Notes: generated by a model not told the origin, from the letters alone. DNA of 64,000 bases from Bacteroidaceae bacterium (GCA_017542145.1 JAFXXQ010000023.1:186001-250000); one strand, 5' to 3'; shown: positions 1-8,122, numbered from the stretch's first letter. Program-made: numbers and translations.

Positions 1-1578
1 TTGGAGCGCCTCAATGCCCGTGTGACGAAGGACGACAATACGCCTGAGGGCGTCATCCGCCTGACGACGCACAACCGCACAGCAGACGGTTACAACGAGC
101 GTCGCCTGCAGGCAATCCCCCGTGTAGCGCGTCTCTATCGTGCTACCGTCGAGGGTACGTTCCCCGAGACGTCCTATCCTGCTGACGAGACGCTGACGCT
201 GAAGGTGGGCTGCCAGGTGATGTTCCTGAAGAACGACGTCTCCTTCGAACACCGTTTCTACAACGGCAAGCTGGCGCGTGTGACGGAGTTGAAGGACGAC
301 GAGGTCACCGTCGTGGGGCTGGATGACGGACGTTCCATCACCGTCGGCCCGATGGAGTGGACAAACGCGCGCTACGTCATCGACAAGGAGTCGCGCGAGA
401 TTCGCGAAGAGGTGGAGGGCGTGTTCCGTCAGTTCCCCCTGCGGCTGGCGTGGGCCATCACCATCCACAAGAGCCAGGGGCTGACGTTCGACCGCGCCGT
501 AGTGGATGTGAATGCAGCTTTTGCCGCAGGGCAGGTGTATGTGGCGCTCAGCCGCTGCCGCACGCTGGAGGGGCTGATGCTGACGGAGCCGCTGCGTCCT
601 GGATCCGTCATCACGGACAGCGTCGTGACCCGCTATATGGACGTCGAACTCAGCGAGGCGCAGACGGTGAGCGGGAGGCTGGGCGATTTGAAGCGCGAGT
701 ATTTCCTGTATCTTGTGAATGAGTTCTTCGACCTCCAGCCCTTGCGCTGGGCGTGGCAGAAGTTGCTGCGCCTTGTCGATGAGCATCTCTATCGCGACTA
801 TCCGCGCCTGCTCGCGCGCTATAAGGAGATAGCTCCGCAACTGGAGTCGGAGGTCTTCGATGTGGCGCCTCGTTTCTGCCGGCAGTGTGCCGACATCGTT
901 GCTGCCAGTACCGACTACGAACACGATGCCCTCCTGCACGGGCGCATCCACAAGGCATGCATCTACTTCGAGGGGAAACTCTCGAGCCAGCTGGGAACCT
1001 TGCTGGCCGATGCCAGGACGCTGGAGAGCGACAATAAGAAGGTGGCTGAACAGCTTGAGGAAACGCTCGACAACCTGCGTCAGCTCTATGGCTTGAAGGT
1101 GAGCCTGCTGCGCTTCGTGGCGCAGAGCGGCTTCACCGTTTCCTCTTATCTGAAGCAGAAGGCCCGCTTCACGCTGGATGGGGAGAAAGGCTCATCCGCT
1201 GCTCCTCCTGCGAAGGGGGAGGGGAAGCTGGCGCGCAGCTCACGGGCGAAAGCGAAGTCGTCCCCCTCCGCGAAGGAGCGTAGAGGGGGGCTGAAGCCCT
1301 CCCCCTTACGGGAGAGCGAGGCGAGGGGGGAATCCGACATTGCCTATCCCGAGCTGTTTGAGACGCTGCGCCGCTGGCGAGGCACGGAGGCTTTCCGCGA
1401 GCACAAGAGCGCCTACTACATCCTCTCCAACGCTGCGCTCATCGCCATCGCCAACGCCCTCCCCACCAACGCTGCACAGTTGAAGCGCCTCAAGGGCATG
1501 GGACCTGCCAAGGTAGCCAAGTATGGCGAGGAAATACTTGAGCTCGTCCGCGACTACATCGCTGAGCTGCCAGAGTAA
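1..1578 (+). CDS. PIF1/RecD-like helicase with C-terminal HRDC domain (5' partial)
   Basis: C-terminal part of a superfamily 1 DNA helicase; the gene starts before the window, so the TTG at base 1 is only the first in-frame codon seen. Visible residues 145-200 hold the UvrD_C_2-type motifs IHKSQGLTFDRAVVD and QVYVALSRCRTLEGL, preceded by the GCQVMFLKND strand typical of PIF1-like enzymes. Residues about 450-515 form an HRDC domain (helices ending in LKRLKGMGPAKVAKYGEEIL), a nucleic-acid binding module also found in RecQ. Between them lies a charged, low-complexity linker (about residues 395-445) encoded by GC-rich palindromic repeat sequence, listed separately. The stop overlaps the end of the convergent GH2 gene by 25 bp. 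Helicase identity is firm; the exact subfamily is uncertain without the N-terminus. Confidence 0.85.
   Translation: MERLNARVTKDDNTPEGVIRLTTHNRTADGYNERRLQAIPRVARLYRATVEGTFPETSYPADETLTLKVGCQVMFLKNDVSFEHRFYNGKLARVTELKDDEVTVVGLDDGRSITVGPMEWTNARYVIDKESREIREEVEGVFRQFPLRLAWAITIHKSQGLTFDRAVVDVNAAFAAGQVYVALSRCRTLEGLMLTEPLRPGSVITDSVVTRYMDVELSEAQTVSGRLGDLKREYFLYLVNEFFDLQPLRWAWQKLLRLVDEHLYRDYPRLLARYKEIAPQLESEVFDVAPRFCRQCADIVAASTDYEHDALLHGRIHKACIYFEGKLSSQLGTLLADARTLESDNKKVAEQLEETLDNLRQLYGLKVSLLRFVAQSGFTVSSYLKQKARFTLDGEKGSSAAPPAKGEGKLARSSRAKAKSSPSAKERRGGLKPSPLRESEARGESDIAYPELFETLRRWRGTEAFREHKSAYYILSNAALIAIANALPTNAAQLKRLKGMGPAKVAKYGEEILELVRDYIAELPE
1201..1332. repeat. GC-rich palindromic repeat inside the helicase linker
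   Basis: Within the helicase frame, bases 1261-1290 (CCCCCTC...GAGGGGG) and 1298-1330 (CCCTCCCCCTTACGGGAG, then GCGAGGGGGG) are hairpin-forming C-run/G-run repeats. They resemble the intergenic hairpin at 5766-5788 (ACCCCTCCC and GGGAGGGGT). They stay in frame and encode a Ser/Ala/Lys/Arg-rich linker. It looks like an intergenic repeat that entered a coding sequence. Confidence 0.6.
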
Positions 1579-4500
1579 CCTTTGATATTCTCCAAGAACT
1601 CTATTTCCACGATGCGCAGTTCATTTTTTGTTTCGGCCCCGTTGGCGGCTTTGAAAAGGTCCAGTTCACCTGCGGTGGGCTCTGCCACCTCCACGATGCC
1701 TCCGAAGGCATCCTCGTCCTTGCCGGCTCCGCGGAGGCAGATGGTGATTTCGTCGGTTTGCACGCGCTGGGTGGGTGTCAGGTGCACATAGCCGAGACTG
1801 CGCTCCGTCTCGCCGTTCCAGATGAGCTGCTCGCCAGCATAGATGTTCAGGGGATAGCTGCGCAGGCGCCACCCAGTGAGCTTGAGGCAGATGTCATCTA
1901 CGACGGCTCTTTCCGCCAGTTTATAGGTGATCCAGGCGGTGGAGAGGCGTCCGTCGTTCTTCCATTCTGAGAGTTCGTTGTCGTCGTAGCTACGTGAGGC
2001 ATGCCCGCTGTCGTGCCCCGCAGTAGCAGCTACAATCTCTATTCCCCGGGCGTGTTCCGTATAGGAGGGTGAAAGCGGTGTCTCACCTCGGTCGAGGCGC
2101 CCCTTCAATGTGAGCTGCGGCATGAGTTTTTCGCTATTCACTTTTTCACTTTTAACTCCTGCCGAAGCAGACTTCACGCCCTCGGCGCTGGCCCTGAGCC
2201 GAATTTTTCCGGCTCGGGTGGTAGTGCGGACCAGGACACGGTTCACGCCACATTCTACGGGCAGGGCTGTGGCGCCGACATAGTTGTCCGCGATGTTCTT
2301 TGTGGCATCAGCGCCGGGGGGCTGCGTCGCCTGGTTGTCGCGGGTGGCAATGCCGCCAATCCAGGTAGCTTCGCCCTCGAGCTGGAAGTTTATCATGCGG
2401 TCGTCCAACGGACAGCGGCGCCCCTGCCTGTCAACAACCTCCACTTGGAAGAGCACCATATCGGCACCGTCGGCCTTCGTCCCCTCTGGATTTTCGATGG
2501 CGGTAAGTTTCAGCTGATACGGTTCGCCAGCGGTCTCCAGCTTGTAACGGCTGCCGTCAGAGCCTACTGCTTCCAGCGTGCCCGGCTCGAAGGGGACATC
2601 CTCGAATGTAAAGAGGTAACGATAGCTTTGACTGCCTTTACCCAGGGACCGTCCGTTGAGGAACAACTCGACAGAGTCGGCAGTCGAAACCACATAGACA
2701 GGCTTGGACAAGGGTGAATTATGGGTTGAGATTCGGGAGTTGCCGTAGTTCCAATGCCCCACGATATAGGTCCTTTCCTCTTCAGGCTCCACCCATCCGT
2801 CCCACATTACCTGGTGTACGTAGAACGCATCTTTGGGTATGCGCATGGCATCCACCACGCCGCTGGTGCGGTAGTTGCTCTCGCCCCGGTGGTGGGTGTT
2901 GGTGTCAGAAAAGACAATCTTCACCCCGCCTGACGAGACGCGGGTGCCGGTGCCGGGGCGCTCCAGCCAGTAGTCATACCAGCGGCGGACCATCTCGACG
3001 GCAAACTGATCCATGTTGTGGTTATACTCCAGGGCAGGCTTCCCGCGATAGAGCGGACCGTCTCCTTCGCGGTGGAAGGGGTGGCTCCATTCGTCCCAAT
3101 ATCTGCGCAGGCCTTCGTCGCGACAGTATTCCATCGCCCACATCGGATGTTTTTTCGATTTGTTGATATACAGCATCTCGCCGCCGTATTCCGCCTCGTC
3201 GATGTCCAGCATCTCGCGACTGCCGATGGCACGACCGCCGTGGGGGTCATACTTGTCGCGGATGGCTTTCATCTCAAGCATGTGCTCGCGGCTGATGCTC
3301 TCGTTGCCGCTTTCGTAGAAGAGGATGGACGGGTTGTTGCGGTTGTAAATGATGGCATCGCGCATCAGGGCCTTCCGCTGCTCCCAGCGGGCGCCTTCCA
3401 CGTCCTTCTCGGCATCGCCTGCGGGCATCGCCTGAGGCAGGCCTACGCGGTCGCACGACTCGATGTCCTGCTTCCACGGCGTGACGTGCATCCAGCGCAC
3501 CAGGTTTCCGCCCGATTCGACCATCAGGCCGTTCGAGTAGTCGCTCAGCCAGGCCGGCACGCTGATGCCCACACCGGGCCACTCGTTGGAAGTGCGCTGG
3601 GCATAGCCGTGCACCATCATCACGCGGTCGTTCAGCCATATCTTGCCCTCCTTGAACGCTGTCTTCCGGAAGCCCGTTCGGGTAATGACGTTGTCGAACG
3701 CCTCGTCATTTTCCTCTAACGATGTCTCGACGGTATAGAGGTAGCCGTAGCCCCACGACCACAGGTGCAAATCACCGGTCGTTGTGTTTGCTGCATGTAA
3801 CGTAGTGGTCTCGCCAGGCTGCAGTGTGACGGTTTCAGACATCGCAGAAAACAGCACCTTTCCTTCCATGTCGCGCAGGAGCATTGTCATTCGGAAGGTA
3901 TGCGGCCTGTTGTCGTCGTTCTTTACTTCGCTCTCGGCATGGATTGTGGCAGCGCGTTTATTCAGATGGCGAGGCGATGAACAATCAAGGTCGGTGGCAT
4001 AGACGTAAGTACCCGTCGTGCCAAGGTTCGAATAGAGCGGCAGCGTCTGGTAGAGCTTGCCTGTGATGTGCAGATAGACGTTCTTGGGTATTCCGCCGTA
4101 GTTGGCGTTGAAGTTCTTGTCGTTCCACTGGTAACGGCTGTTGAACTCGCGTGAAAGGTAGTCCCACGAGTTGTCGCAGCGCACGGCCAGCACGTTCGCT
4201 CCTTCCTTGATATAGGGTGTCAGGTCGAAGCCGCACGCCATCACCCCATTCTCGCTGAACCCCAGGTGGTGGCCATTGAGGTAGAAGTCCGCACCCTGCC
4301 GCACGCCTTCGAATTCGATGAAGAACTTTCTGTCGCTCCACCCTGAACGCTCCACCCTGAACGCTTTCCTGTACCAACAGACGGTATCCGTTAAATCCGC
4401 GATGTCCTTGCGGAACGCCTCGTCGCCGTTGAAGGCGTAGGGCAGCGTCACCTGCAGCCAGTGGCTGTCGTCGAACTCCGGATTCATGGCCTCTGCCACG

Positions 4501-4688
4501 TCCCCCGCCTGCAGCCGCCAGCCGGCGTTGAAATTGATTTTCGCACGGCCCTTTCCCGCCATGGCAGGGGCAGGGTGGACTGCGCGTTGCTCACTTGGCT
4601 TATCGAAGACGTTGTGGTCCGCCCGCATTGCCGCCTGCACGCACACGGCTGGCATCAACATCATATAGAATAAAAGAATCTTTCTCAT
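1554..4688 (-). CDS. Secreted GH2 family beta-galactosidase-type glycoside hydrolase
   Basis: Exo-acting GH2 enzyme, probably periplasmic, removing a terminal beta-linked sugar from dietary or host glycans. The 1044-residue product starts with a signal peptide (MRKILLFYMMLMPAVCVQA). It continues with an N-terminal jelly-roll sugar-binding domain (about 50-205, including FEGVRQGADFYLNG), an immunoglobulin-like domain (about 240-335) and a TIM-barrel catalytic domain. The motif SILFYESGNES carries the expected acid/base Glu, and HPMWAMEYC is a candidate nucleophile region. A DUF4982-like segment (HWNYGN...VELFLNGRSLG) follows, and the C-terminus looks like a carbohydrate-binding beta-sandwich. 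Start ATG at 4688 sits about 95 nt behind a good -7 element. True substrate (galactoside, glucuronide or other) cannot be read from sequence. Confidence 0.9.
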   Translation of the reverse strand: MRKILLFYMMLMPAVCVQAAMRADHNVFDKPSEQRAVHPAPAMAGKGRAKINFNAGWRLQAGDVAEAMNPEFDDSHWLQVTLPYAFNGDEAFRKDIADLTDTVCWYRKAFRVERSGWSDRKFFIEFEGVRQGADFYLNGHHLGFSENGVMACGFDLTPYIKEGANVLAVRCDNSWDYLSREFNSRYQWNDKNFNANYGGIPKNVYLHITGKLYQTLPLYSNLGTTGTYVYATDLDCSSPRHLNKRAATIHAESEVKNDDNRPHTFRMTMLLRDMEGKVLFSAMSETVTLQPGETTTLHAANTTTGDLHLWSWGYGYLYTVETSLEENDEAFDNVITRTGFRKTAFKEGKIWLNDRVMMVHGYAQRTSNEWPGVGISVPAWLSDYSNGLMVESGGNLVRWMHVTPWKQDIESCDRVGLPQAMPAGDAEKDVEGARWEQRKALMRDAIIYNRNNPSILFYESGNESISREHMLEMKAIRDKYDPHGGRAIGSREMLDIDEAEYGGEMLYINKSKKHPMWAMEYCRDEGLRRYWDEWSHPFHREGDGPLYRGKPALEYNHNMDQFAVEMVRRWYDYWLERPGTGTRVSSGGVKIVFSDTNTHHRGESNYRTSGVVDAMRIPKDAFYVHQVMWDGWVEPEEERTYIVGHWNYGNSRISTHNSPLSKPVYVVSTADSVELFLNGRSLGKGSQSYRYLFTFEDVPFEPGTLEAVGSDGSRYKLETAGEPYQLKLTAIENPEGTKADGADMVLFQVEVVDRQGRRCPLDDRMINFQLEGEATWIGGIATRDNQATQPPGADATKNIADNYVGATALPVECGVNRVLVRTTTRAGKIRLRASAEGVKSASAGVKSEKVNSEKLMPQLTLKGRLDRGETPLSPSYTEHARGIEIVAATAGHDSGHASRSYDDNELSEWKNDGRLSTAWITYKLAERAVVDDICLKLTGWRLRSYPLNIYAGEQLIWNGETERSLGYVHLTPTQRVQTDEITICLRGAGKDEDAFGGIVEVAEPTAGELDLFKAANGAETKNELRIVEIEFLENIKGYSGSSAM

Positions 4689-4788
4689 ACCTTTTGTCTG
4701 TTATTCACGGGTTCTTTGCTTTTCTGTCAACGTTAGGGTCGTGTTTCATTTCCGTATACCTTATCTTGCCATAATTGTTTTCTCCCTG

Positions 4789-4796
4789 CAAATATA
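4789..4796 (-). promoter_or_regulatory. -7 element of the GH2 gene
   Basis: The minus strand reads TATATTTG, matching the Bacteroidetes -7 consensus TAnnTTTG, about 95 nt upstream of the GH2 start. No clear -33 TTTG was seen. Confidence 0.55.
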
Positions 4797-4912
4797 CGGT
4801 TATTTTTCCGAACTTCCAAATGCAGATATGCACTTTCTCCCATAAGTTATCTGTTTCTTTGAGGTTTGACATGTTGGTTCCCTCCCCTTCGTTCCGCCGA
4901 GGCGCGACAGAG

Positions 4913-5156
4913 GTCAATTCGTCAAATAGTCAAACCGTCAAACCGTCAAACTGTCATTTTCATTTGTGTAATAACGGGGGTGGAGGGGAGAGGAGAAAGA
5001 GTGTGGTAATGAATTATTATATTATAATTTTATTTATATATTATAATATATATATATTATAATATATAAATAAACTTCATCTGAAAATGGGGCGTGGGGC
5101 ATAATACAGAAACAAAAATGACGGTTTGACAGTTTGACGGTTTGACGGTTTGACGG
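4913..5156. repeat. Inverted pair of 8-bp tandem arrays around an AT palindrome
   Basis: Bases 4913-4960 are six tandem 8-mers of the form GTCAAACC (GTCAATTC, GTCAAATA, GTCAAACC twice, GTCAAACT, GTCATTTT). Bases 5115-5156 hold the reverse complement, GACGGTTT/GACAGTTT, again at an exact 8-bp step. The arms are almost perfect inverted repeats of about 45 bp separated by about 154 bp that contain the AT palindrome at 5029-5074. No protein gene is seen in the interval. Confidence 0.85.
5029..5074. repeat. Perfect 46-bp all-A/T palindrome
   Basis: The 46 bases from 5029 to 5074 contain only A and T and equal their own reverse complement exactly; the sequence starts TTTATTTATATATTATAATA. It could extrude as a cruciform or form a long hairpin if transcribed. 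It lies at the centre of the inverted 8-mer arrays. Confidence 0.9.
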
Positions 5157-5248
5157 CGCAGATTATACATTAGGCTTATATACAGCACTTTCTGAAATTG
5201 CTAAATGATGAGGGCTGGGTGCTGCCTCACTGCGGAATCATCCCCAAT

Positions 5249-5322
5249 GGGCTGGCAGATTAGCGCAGTGGGCTGGCTCCGCAGCGCAGTGCGATAGTTT
5301 TTTATTCCACTGCGTTATTTTT
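5249..5322. repeat. 21-bp-period array, locus 1
   Basis: GGGCTGG recurs at 5249 and 5270, exactly 21 bp apart, each followed by a GCGCAGT block (ending 5269 and 5290). The minus strand of this block contains CACTGCGCT, close to the core of the arrays at 25973 and 60014. A single related unit, TATTCCACTGCGTTATTT, follows at 5303-5320. An additional GGGCTGG lies at 5212. Confidence 0.55.
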
Positions 5323-5333
5323 CGGCGTTTTTG

Positions 5334-5365
5334 TTTGGTGTTGTCGCAGAAAATCAGTAACTTTG
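5334..5365 (+). promoter_or_regulatory. Canonical promoter with no intact gene behind it
   Basis: TTTG at 5334-5337, a 20-bp spacer and TAACTTTG at 5358-5365 give a full match to the Bacteroidetes housekeeping promoter. Only a 20-codon reading frame (5411) follows before repeat sequence begins. Confidence 0.65.
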
Positions 5366-5410
5366 CATAGATGAAAAACTAAAACTTTGAACTTAAACCA
5401 AAAGCCTGAA

Positions 5411-5473
5411 ATGATTGAACTATCACAACTACAAACTCTTACGGAAAACGCTGGGGAGCGGGTTAGTTCATAG
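5411..5473 (+). pseudogene. 20-codon ORF, probable 5' remnant of a lost gene
   Basis: ATG at 5411 opens MIELSQLQTLTENAGERVSS and stops at the TAG within the first units of the period-7 array. It sits about 40 nt behind a full promoter. It may be the surviving start of a gene replaced by repeat sequence, or a tiny peptide. No family is recognised. Confidence 0.3.
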
Positions 5474-5510
5474 TTCATAATTCATAGTTCACAATTCATA
5501 GTTCATAGTT
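5465..5510. repeat. 7-bp tandem array (AGTTCAT)
   Basis: TTCA begins at 5467, 5474, 5481, 5488, 5495 and 5502, an exact 7-bp step, with units AGTTCAT, AATTCAT and AGTTCAC. A second short array of AATTATC (5596, 5603, 5610) lies nearby. Both are intergenic. Confidence 0.85.
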
Positions 5511-5521
5511 TGGCAAGAAAT

Positions 5522-5561
5522 GGCTCGAGAGGTGTCCTACGATGCCATCGTCCCTCGAGCC
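5522..5561. repeat. Nested palindrome, GGCTCGAG arms around ACGATG-C-CATCGT
   Basis: GGCTCGAG (5522-5529) pairs with CTCGAGCC (5554-5561). Inside the loop lies a second perfect palindrome, ACGATG-C-CATCGT. The element ends 14 bp before a TATCTTTG -7 box (5575-5582), so it could be an operator; this is inference. Confidence 0.6.
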
Positions 5562-5574
5562 GCATGAAATGTTG

Positions 5575-5582
5575 TATCTTTG
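5575..5582 (+). promoter_or_regulatory. -7 element upstream of a truncated ORF
   Basis: TATCTTTG matches the -7 consensus, 55 bp upstream of the ATG at 5637. A TTTG -33 element is not evident at the right distance. Confidence 0.4.
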
Positions 5583-5636
5583 CAGCGGAATTCCAAATTA
5601 TCAATTATCAATTATCCATTAAAAACGCTTTTTCCT

Positions 5637-5747
5637 ATGCCTATTACTTATCAGATTGTGGGTTGCACCAACCCGAGGGGTGCGCAGAATGTCGACTACG
5701 CCACCAACTGCCAGCTCAAGCGCGTACCCAGCGATCTGCTTGCGTAA
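5637..5747 (+). pseudogene. 36-residue truncated ORF resembling an HU-family N-terminus
   Basis: The ATG at 5637 encodes 36 residues beginning MPITYQIVGCTNPRGAQNVD and stops at TAA 5745-5747. The opening pattern (hydrophobic strand, then a basic NPRG turn, then a second strand) resembles the first two strands of Bacteroidetes HU-like DNA-binding proteins, which are normally over 100 residues. The frame is followed at once by the GC-rich hairpin at 5766. I read it as a truncated remnant; the HU assignment is tentative, and a genuine small protein is the alternative. Confidence 0.35.
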
Positions 5748-5765
5748 AAGAGCCTCAAGCCCCAA

Positions 5766-5788
5766 ACCCCTCCCGTAGGGGGAGGGGT
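5766..5788. terminator. GC-rich hairpin (ACCCCTCCC/GGGAGGGGT)
   Basis: Nine-base perfect stem with a 5-nt loop, between the convergent truncated ORF (5637) and the lipoprotein gene (stop at 5800). It has no U-tract on either strand, so terminator function is unproven. It resembles the palindromes found inside the helicase linker. Confidence 0.4.
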
Positions 5789-5799
5789 GGGTGCTCCTG

Positions 5800-6282
5800 C
5801 TACTTGCACTTCCCGATACGGCGCCAATGGTCAACGATGCGCTCGAAGTCCTTGAGGTACTGGGGTTCACTAAATTCTGAGGTGGGGTAGCCGGCACTGA
5901 AGTGGAAACTTTCTTTCTTGGGCTCAAAATATTCCGCATAGTCTATAGTGGGCTGCGGATATCCGCGGCTGTCATATCCGGAGGTAAGCAGGACGTTGCA
6001 GACGCTTTTCGTTCCCAAAAAAATCTCCAGCTCGGAGGCTGCTAAACCGGCACTACATAGTGCTTTTAGCGTGGGCATCTTGTCCTTGAAAACAAGAACT
6101 TTCGTTTCGGTGTTGTATGAAACGATGTCGTCGTCAGTAAACACCAATGTGTTCAGTTCCACTTCGTCCGTGCCGCTTCGTACGACGTAGGCCTTCAGCT
6201 GGCTTTCGAAGATTGCCTTCTGGCAACCACATGCGGTGAGTGCTACCGCTACGAGGAGAATGAGTTTTTTTCCGTTTTTCAT
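5800..6282 (-). CDS. Small hypothetical lipoprotein
   Basis: A 160-residue product of unknown function. The start was placed at the ATG at 6282, because the following MKNGKKLILLVAVALTACGC is a lipoprotein signal peptide with a lipobox Cys; the longer upstream extension has no signal-like character. The mature part is rich in short beta-strand-like segments (DDIVSYNTETKVLVF) and ends with an amphipathic Trp/Arg-rich tail. It is likely anchored in the outer or inner membrane facing the periplasm. It stands alone, divergent from the truncated ORF region and downstream of the GH20 gene's terminator. Confidence 0.6.
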   Translation of the reverse strand: MKNGKKLILLVAVALTACGCQKAIFESQLKAYVVRSGTDEVELNTLVFTDDDIVSYNTETKVLVFKDKMPTLKALCSAGLAASELEIFLGTKSVCNVLLTSGYDSRGYPQPTIDYAEYFEPKKESFHFSAGYPTSEFSEPQYLKDFERIVDHWRRIGKCK

Positions 6283-6366
6283 CTTGGTGCAGTTTGGGGA
6301 TTGATTACGCTGGCAAAACGTACCGAATGCGGATATACTGCATCGCCGATTGTTAAAAAACAAAAA

Positions 6367-6394
6367 ATCTGCGGTTTTTTGTGAGACCGCAGAT
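6367..6394 (-). terminator. Intrinsic terminator of the GH20 operon
   Basis: A perfect 9-bp stem (ATCTGCGGT with ACCGCAGAT, 10-nt loop) is followed on the minus strand by a T-rich run, 20 nt after the hexosaminidase stop codon. Confidence 0.85.
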
Positions 6395-6413
6395 TACGCT
6401 GAGCTGAAGGTTT

Positions 6414-8099
6414 TTATTCCAGGCCGTGACAGTACTTGACGCCGAGGCGGTCGTAGAGGCGGAGCAGGCGTGGCAGACGGGCGGTGAAGCTGTCCCAGTC
6501 TTTTTGCTCGGGACGGCACCACTGCACCTCGCTGGCAGCACCGAGGCGGGGCAGCAGCTGGTAGAAGGCAAACTCAGGATAGGCGATGTATTCCGTCCAG
6601 AGGTTGACCTGCTGACCGAGGATGCACTGCTGCTGCTCGACGGTGAGGCTGTCGGGTAGGACGGGCTCGAACGAATAGACCTTGCTGGCGGAGACGATGT
6701 ATCCACCGATGGTGCGCGGCTGCTTGGCCACGTCCTTCAGCTGCGGATGGTCGATGTAGGCAAAGACATTGGGGCTCATGATGACGCGATGCCCCTGACG
6801 GGCAGCCTCGATGCCGCCCTTGACGCCACGCCAGCTCATGACGACGGCGCCGGAGGTAAGGCCGCCTTCAAGCGTCTCGTCCCAGCCGATGAGGTCGCGT
6901 CCGCGTTCGTTGAGGAATTTCTCCACCTCGTGGTTGATGTAGGTCTGCAGCTGGTTCTCCACGCTATGCTTGCCATCAAATGTCAGCCCCAGTTCGCGGG
7001 CCTTGGCCTGGCATTTCGGGCAGTCCTTCCAGCGGTTCTTCGGACATTCGTCGCCTCCGATGTGGATGAGCTTCGAGGGGAAGACATCGCAGATCTCGCC
7101 GAGGACGGTCTTAATGAATTCCATCGTCTCGGGATTGCCGGCGCAGAGTACCTCGCGGCTGACGCCCCATTCGGTCCTGACGGGGTAGGGGCCACCTGTG
7201 CAGCCAAGGTTGGGATAGACGTGCAGGGCACCCTGCATGTGTCCAGGGAGGTCAATCTCAGGGATGACGTTGATATAGCGTTCGGCAGCGTAGCGGACAA
7301 TCTCGCGGCACTCGTCCTGCGTGTAGTAGCCTCCGTAGGGTGTGCCGTCGTAGATGCCGGCATTGGGGCCAATGACGGTCTGCTCACGAATGCTGCCCTC
7401 GAGGGCAAGGCGGGGGAGGGCTTTCACCTCGAAGCGCCAGCCCTGGTCCTCGGTCAGATGCCAATGGAACTGGTTGCATCCGTGCAGGGCCATGACGTCG
7501 AGCATCTGCTTGATGGTCTCGACGGAGAAGAAGTGCCGGGCACAGTCCAGCAGCAGGCCGCGATAGCCGAAGCGGGGCTCATCCTCAATCTTCGTGTAGG
7601 GCAGAAGAACCACATTGGTCTTCACCAAAGGCAGGCTCTTGCGGAGAGTCTGCGCAGCACGGAAAAGGCCGACAGGCTGGCGGGCCTGAAGGGTGACGCC
7701 CTTGTTCTCAACCTTCAGCACGTAGGCTTCCTGCTGCTGTCCGGTGAGGGGGGATGCATTGGTGTAGGCTTTCTTCCCCTTTTTCTTCTTGTCAGCATCA
7801 AGGCCGATCTGGAGGCGGATGGCGGCGCGCTTGTCCTTAGGCGTCAGCATCAGGCGGATTCCCGTTGCCTCCTCTATCCATTGCTGGAGGAAGCGGGCGG
7901 TGCGGCTCACCTCGTCGTCCGAGGCGTCGTAGGCAATGCCCATGCCGCTCTGGAGGTTGAAGAAATGCAGTGTGTCGGTCTGTACGCTCATCGGCAGGGG
8001 GATGACGCGATAGTCGGCAGTCAGCATCTGTGCTTCAGCGCGGCTTGCAAAAACGACAAGGCCGAGCAGCACGAGGGTAAGGGTGAGGTGTCTTCTCAT
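6414..8099 (-). CDS. Beta-N-acetylhexosaminidase, GH20
   Basis: Secreted exo-hexosaminidase that removes terminal N-acetylglucosamine or N-acetylgalactosamine from glycans by substrate-assisted catalysis. The 561-residue product has a signal peptide (MRRHLTLTLVLLGLVVFASR, cleavage near AEA), a GH20b-type alpha/beta domain (about 30-160) and the TIM barrel. NQFHWHLTEDQGWR is the classic substrate-side motif, and the catalytic Asp-Glu pair is in HIGGDECPK. EIDLPGHMQGAL is another conserved loop. It follows yidC by 23 bp on the same strand and precedes a strong terminator, so it is the last gene of a DUF1846-yidC-GH20 run. The pairing with yidC looks positional rather than functional. Confidence 0.93.
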   Translation of the reverse strand: MRRHLTLTLVLLGLVVFASRAEAQMLTADYRVIPLPMSVQTDTLHFFNLQSGMGIAYDASDDEVSRTARFLQQWIEEATGIRLMLTPKDKRAAIRLQIGLDADKKKKGKKAYTNASPLTGQQQEAYVLKVENKGVTLQARQPVGLFRAAQTLRKSLPLVKTNVVLLPYTKIEDEPRFGYRGLLLDCARHFFSVETIKQMLDVMALHGCNQFHWHLTEDQGWRFEVKALPRLALEGSIREQTVIGPNAGIYDGTPYGGYYTQDECREIVRYAAERYINVIPEIDLPGHMQGALHVYPNLGCTGGPYPVRTEWGVSREVLCAGNPETMEFIKTVLGEICDVFPSKLIHIGGDECPKNRWKDCPKCQAKARELGLTFDGKHSVENQLQTYINHEVEKFLNERGRDLIGWDETLEGGLTSGAVVMSWRGVKGGIEAARQGHRVIMSPNVFAYIDHPQLKDVAKQPRTIGGYIVSASKVYSFEPVLPDSLTVEQQQCILGQQVNLWTEYIAYPEFAFYQLLPRLGAASEVQWCRPEQKDWDSFTARLPRLLRLYDRLGVKYCHGLE

Positions 8100-8122
8100 A
8101 GTGAACTATAGTTTTTAGGGGT

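Noticed and set aside
5510..5890. 126-codon plus-strand frame through the repeat-rich gap
   Set aside because: It crosses repeats, hairpins and the end of the convergent lipoprotein gene, has no plausible start, and competes with the better 36-codon frame at 5637.
6747..8111. 454-codon plus-strand frame opposite the GH20 gene
   Set aside because: Antisense shadow of a gene with intact catalytic motifs.
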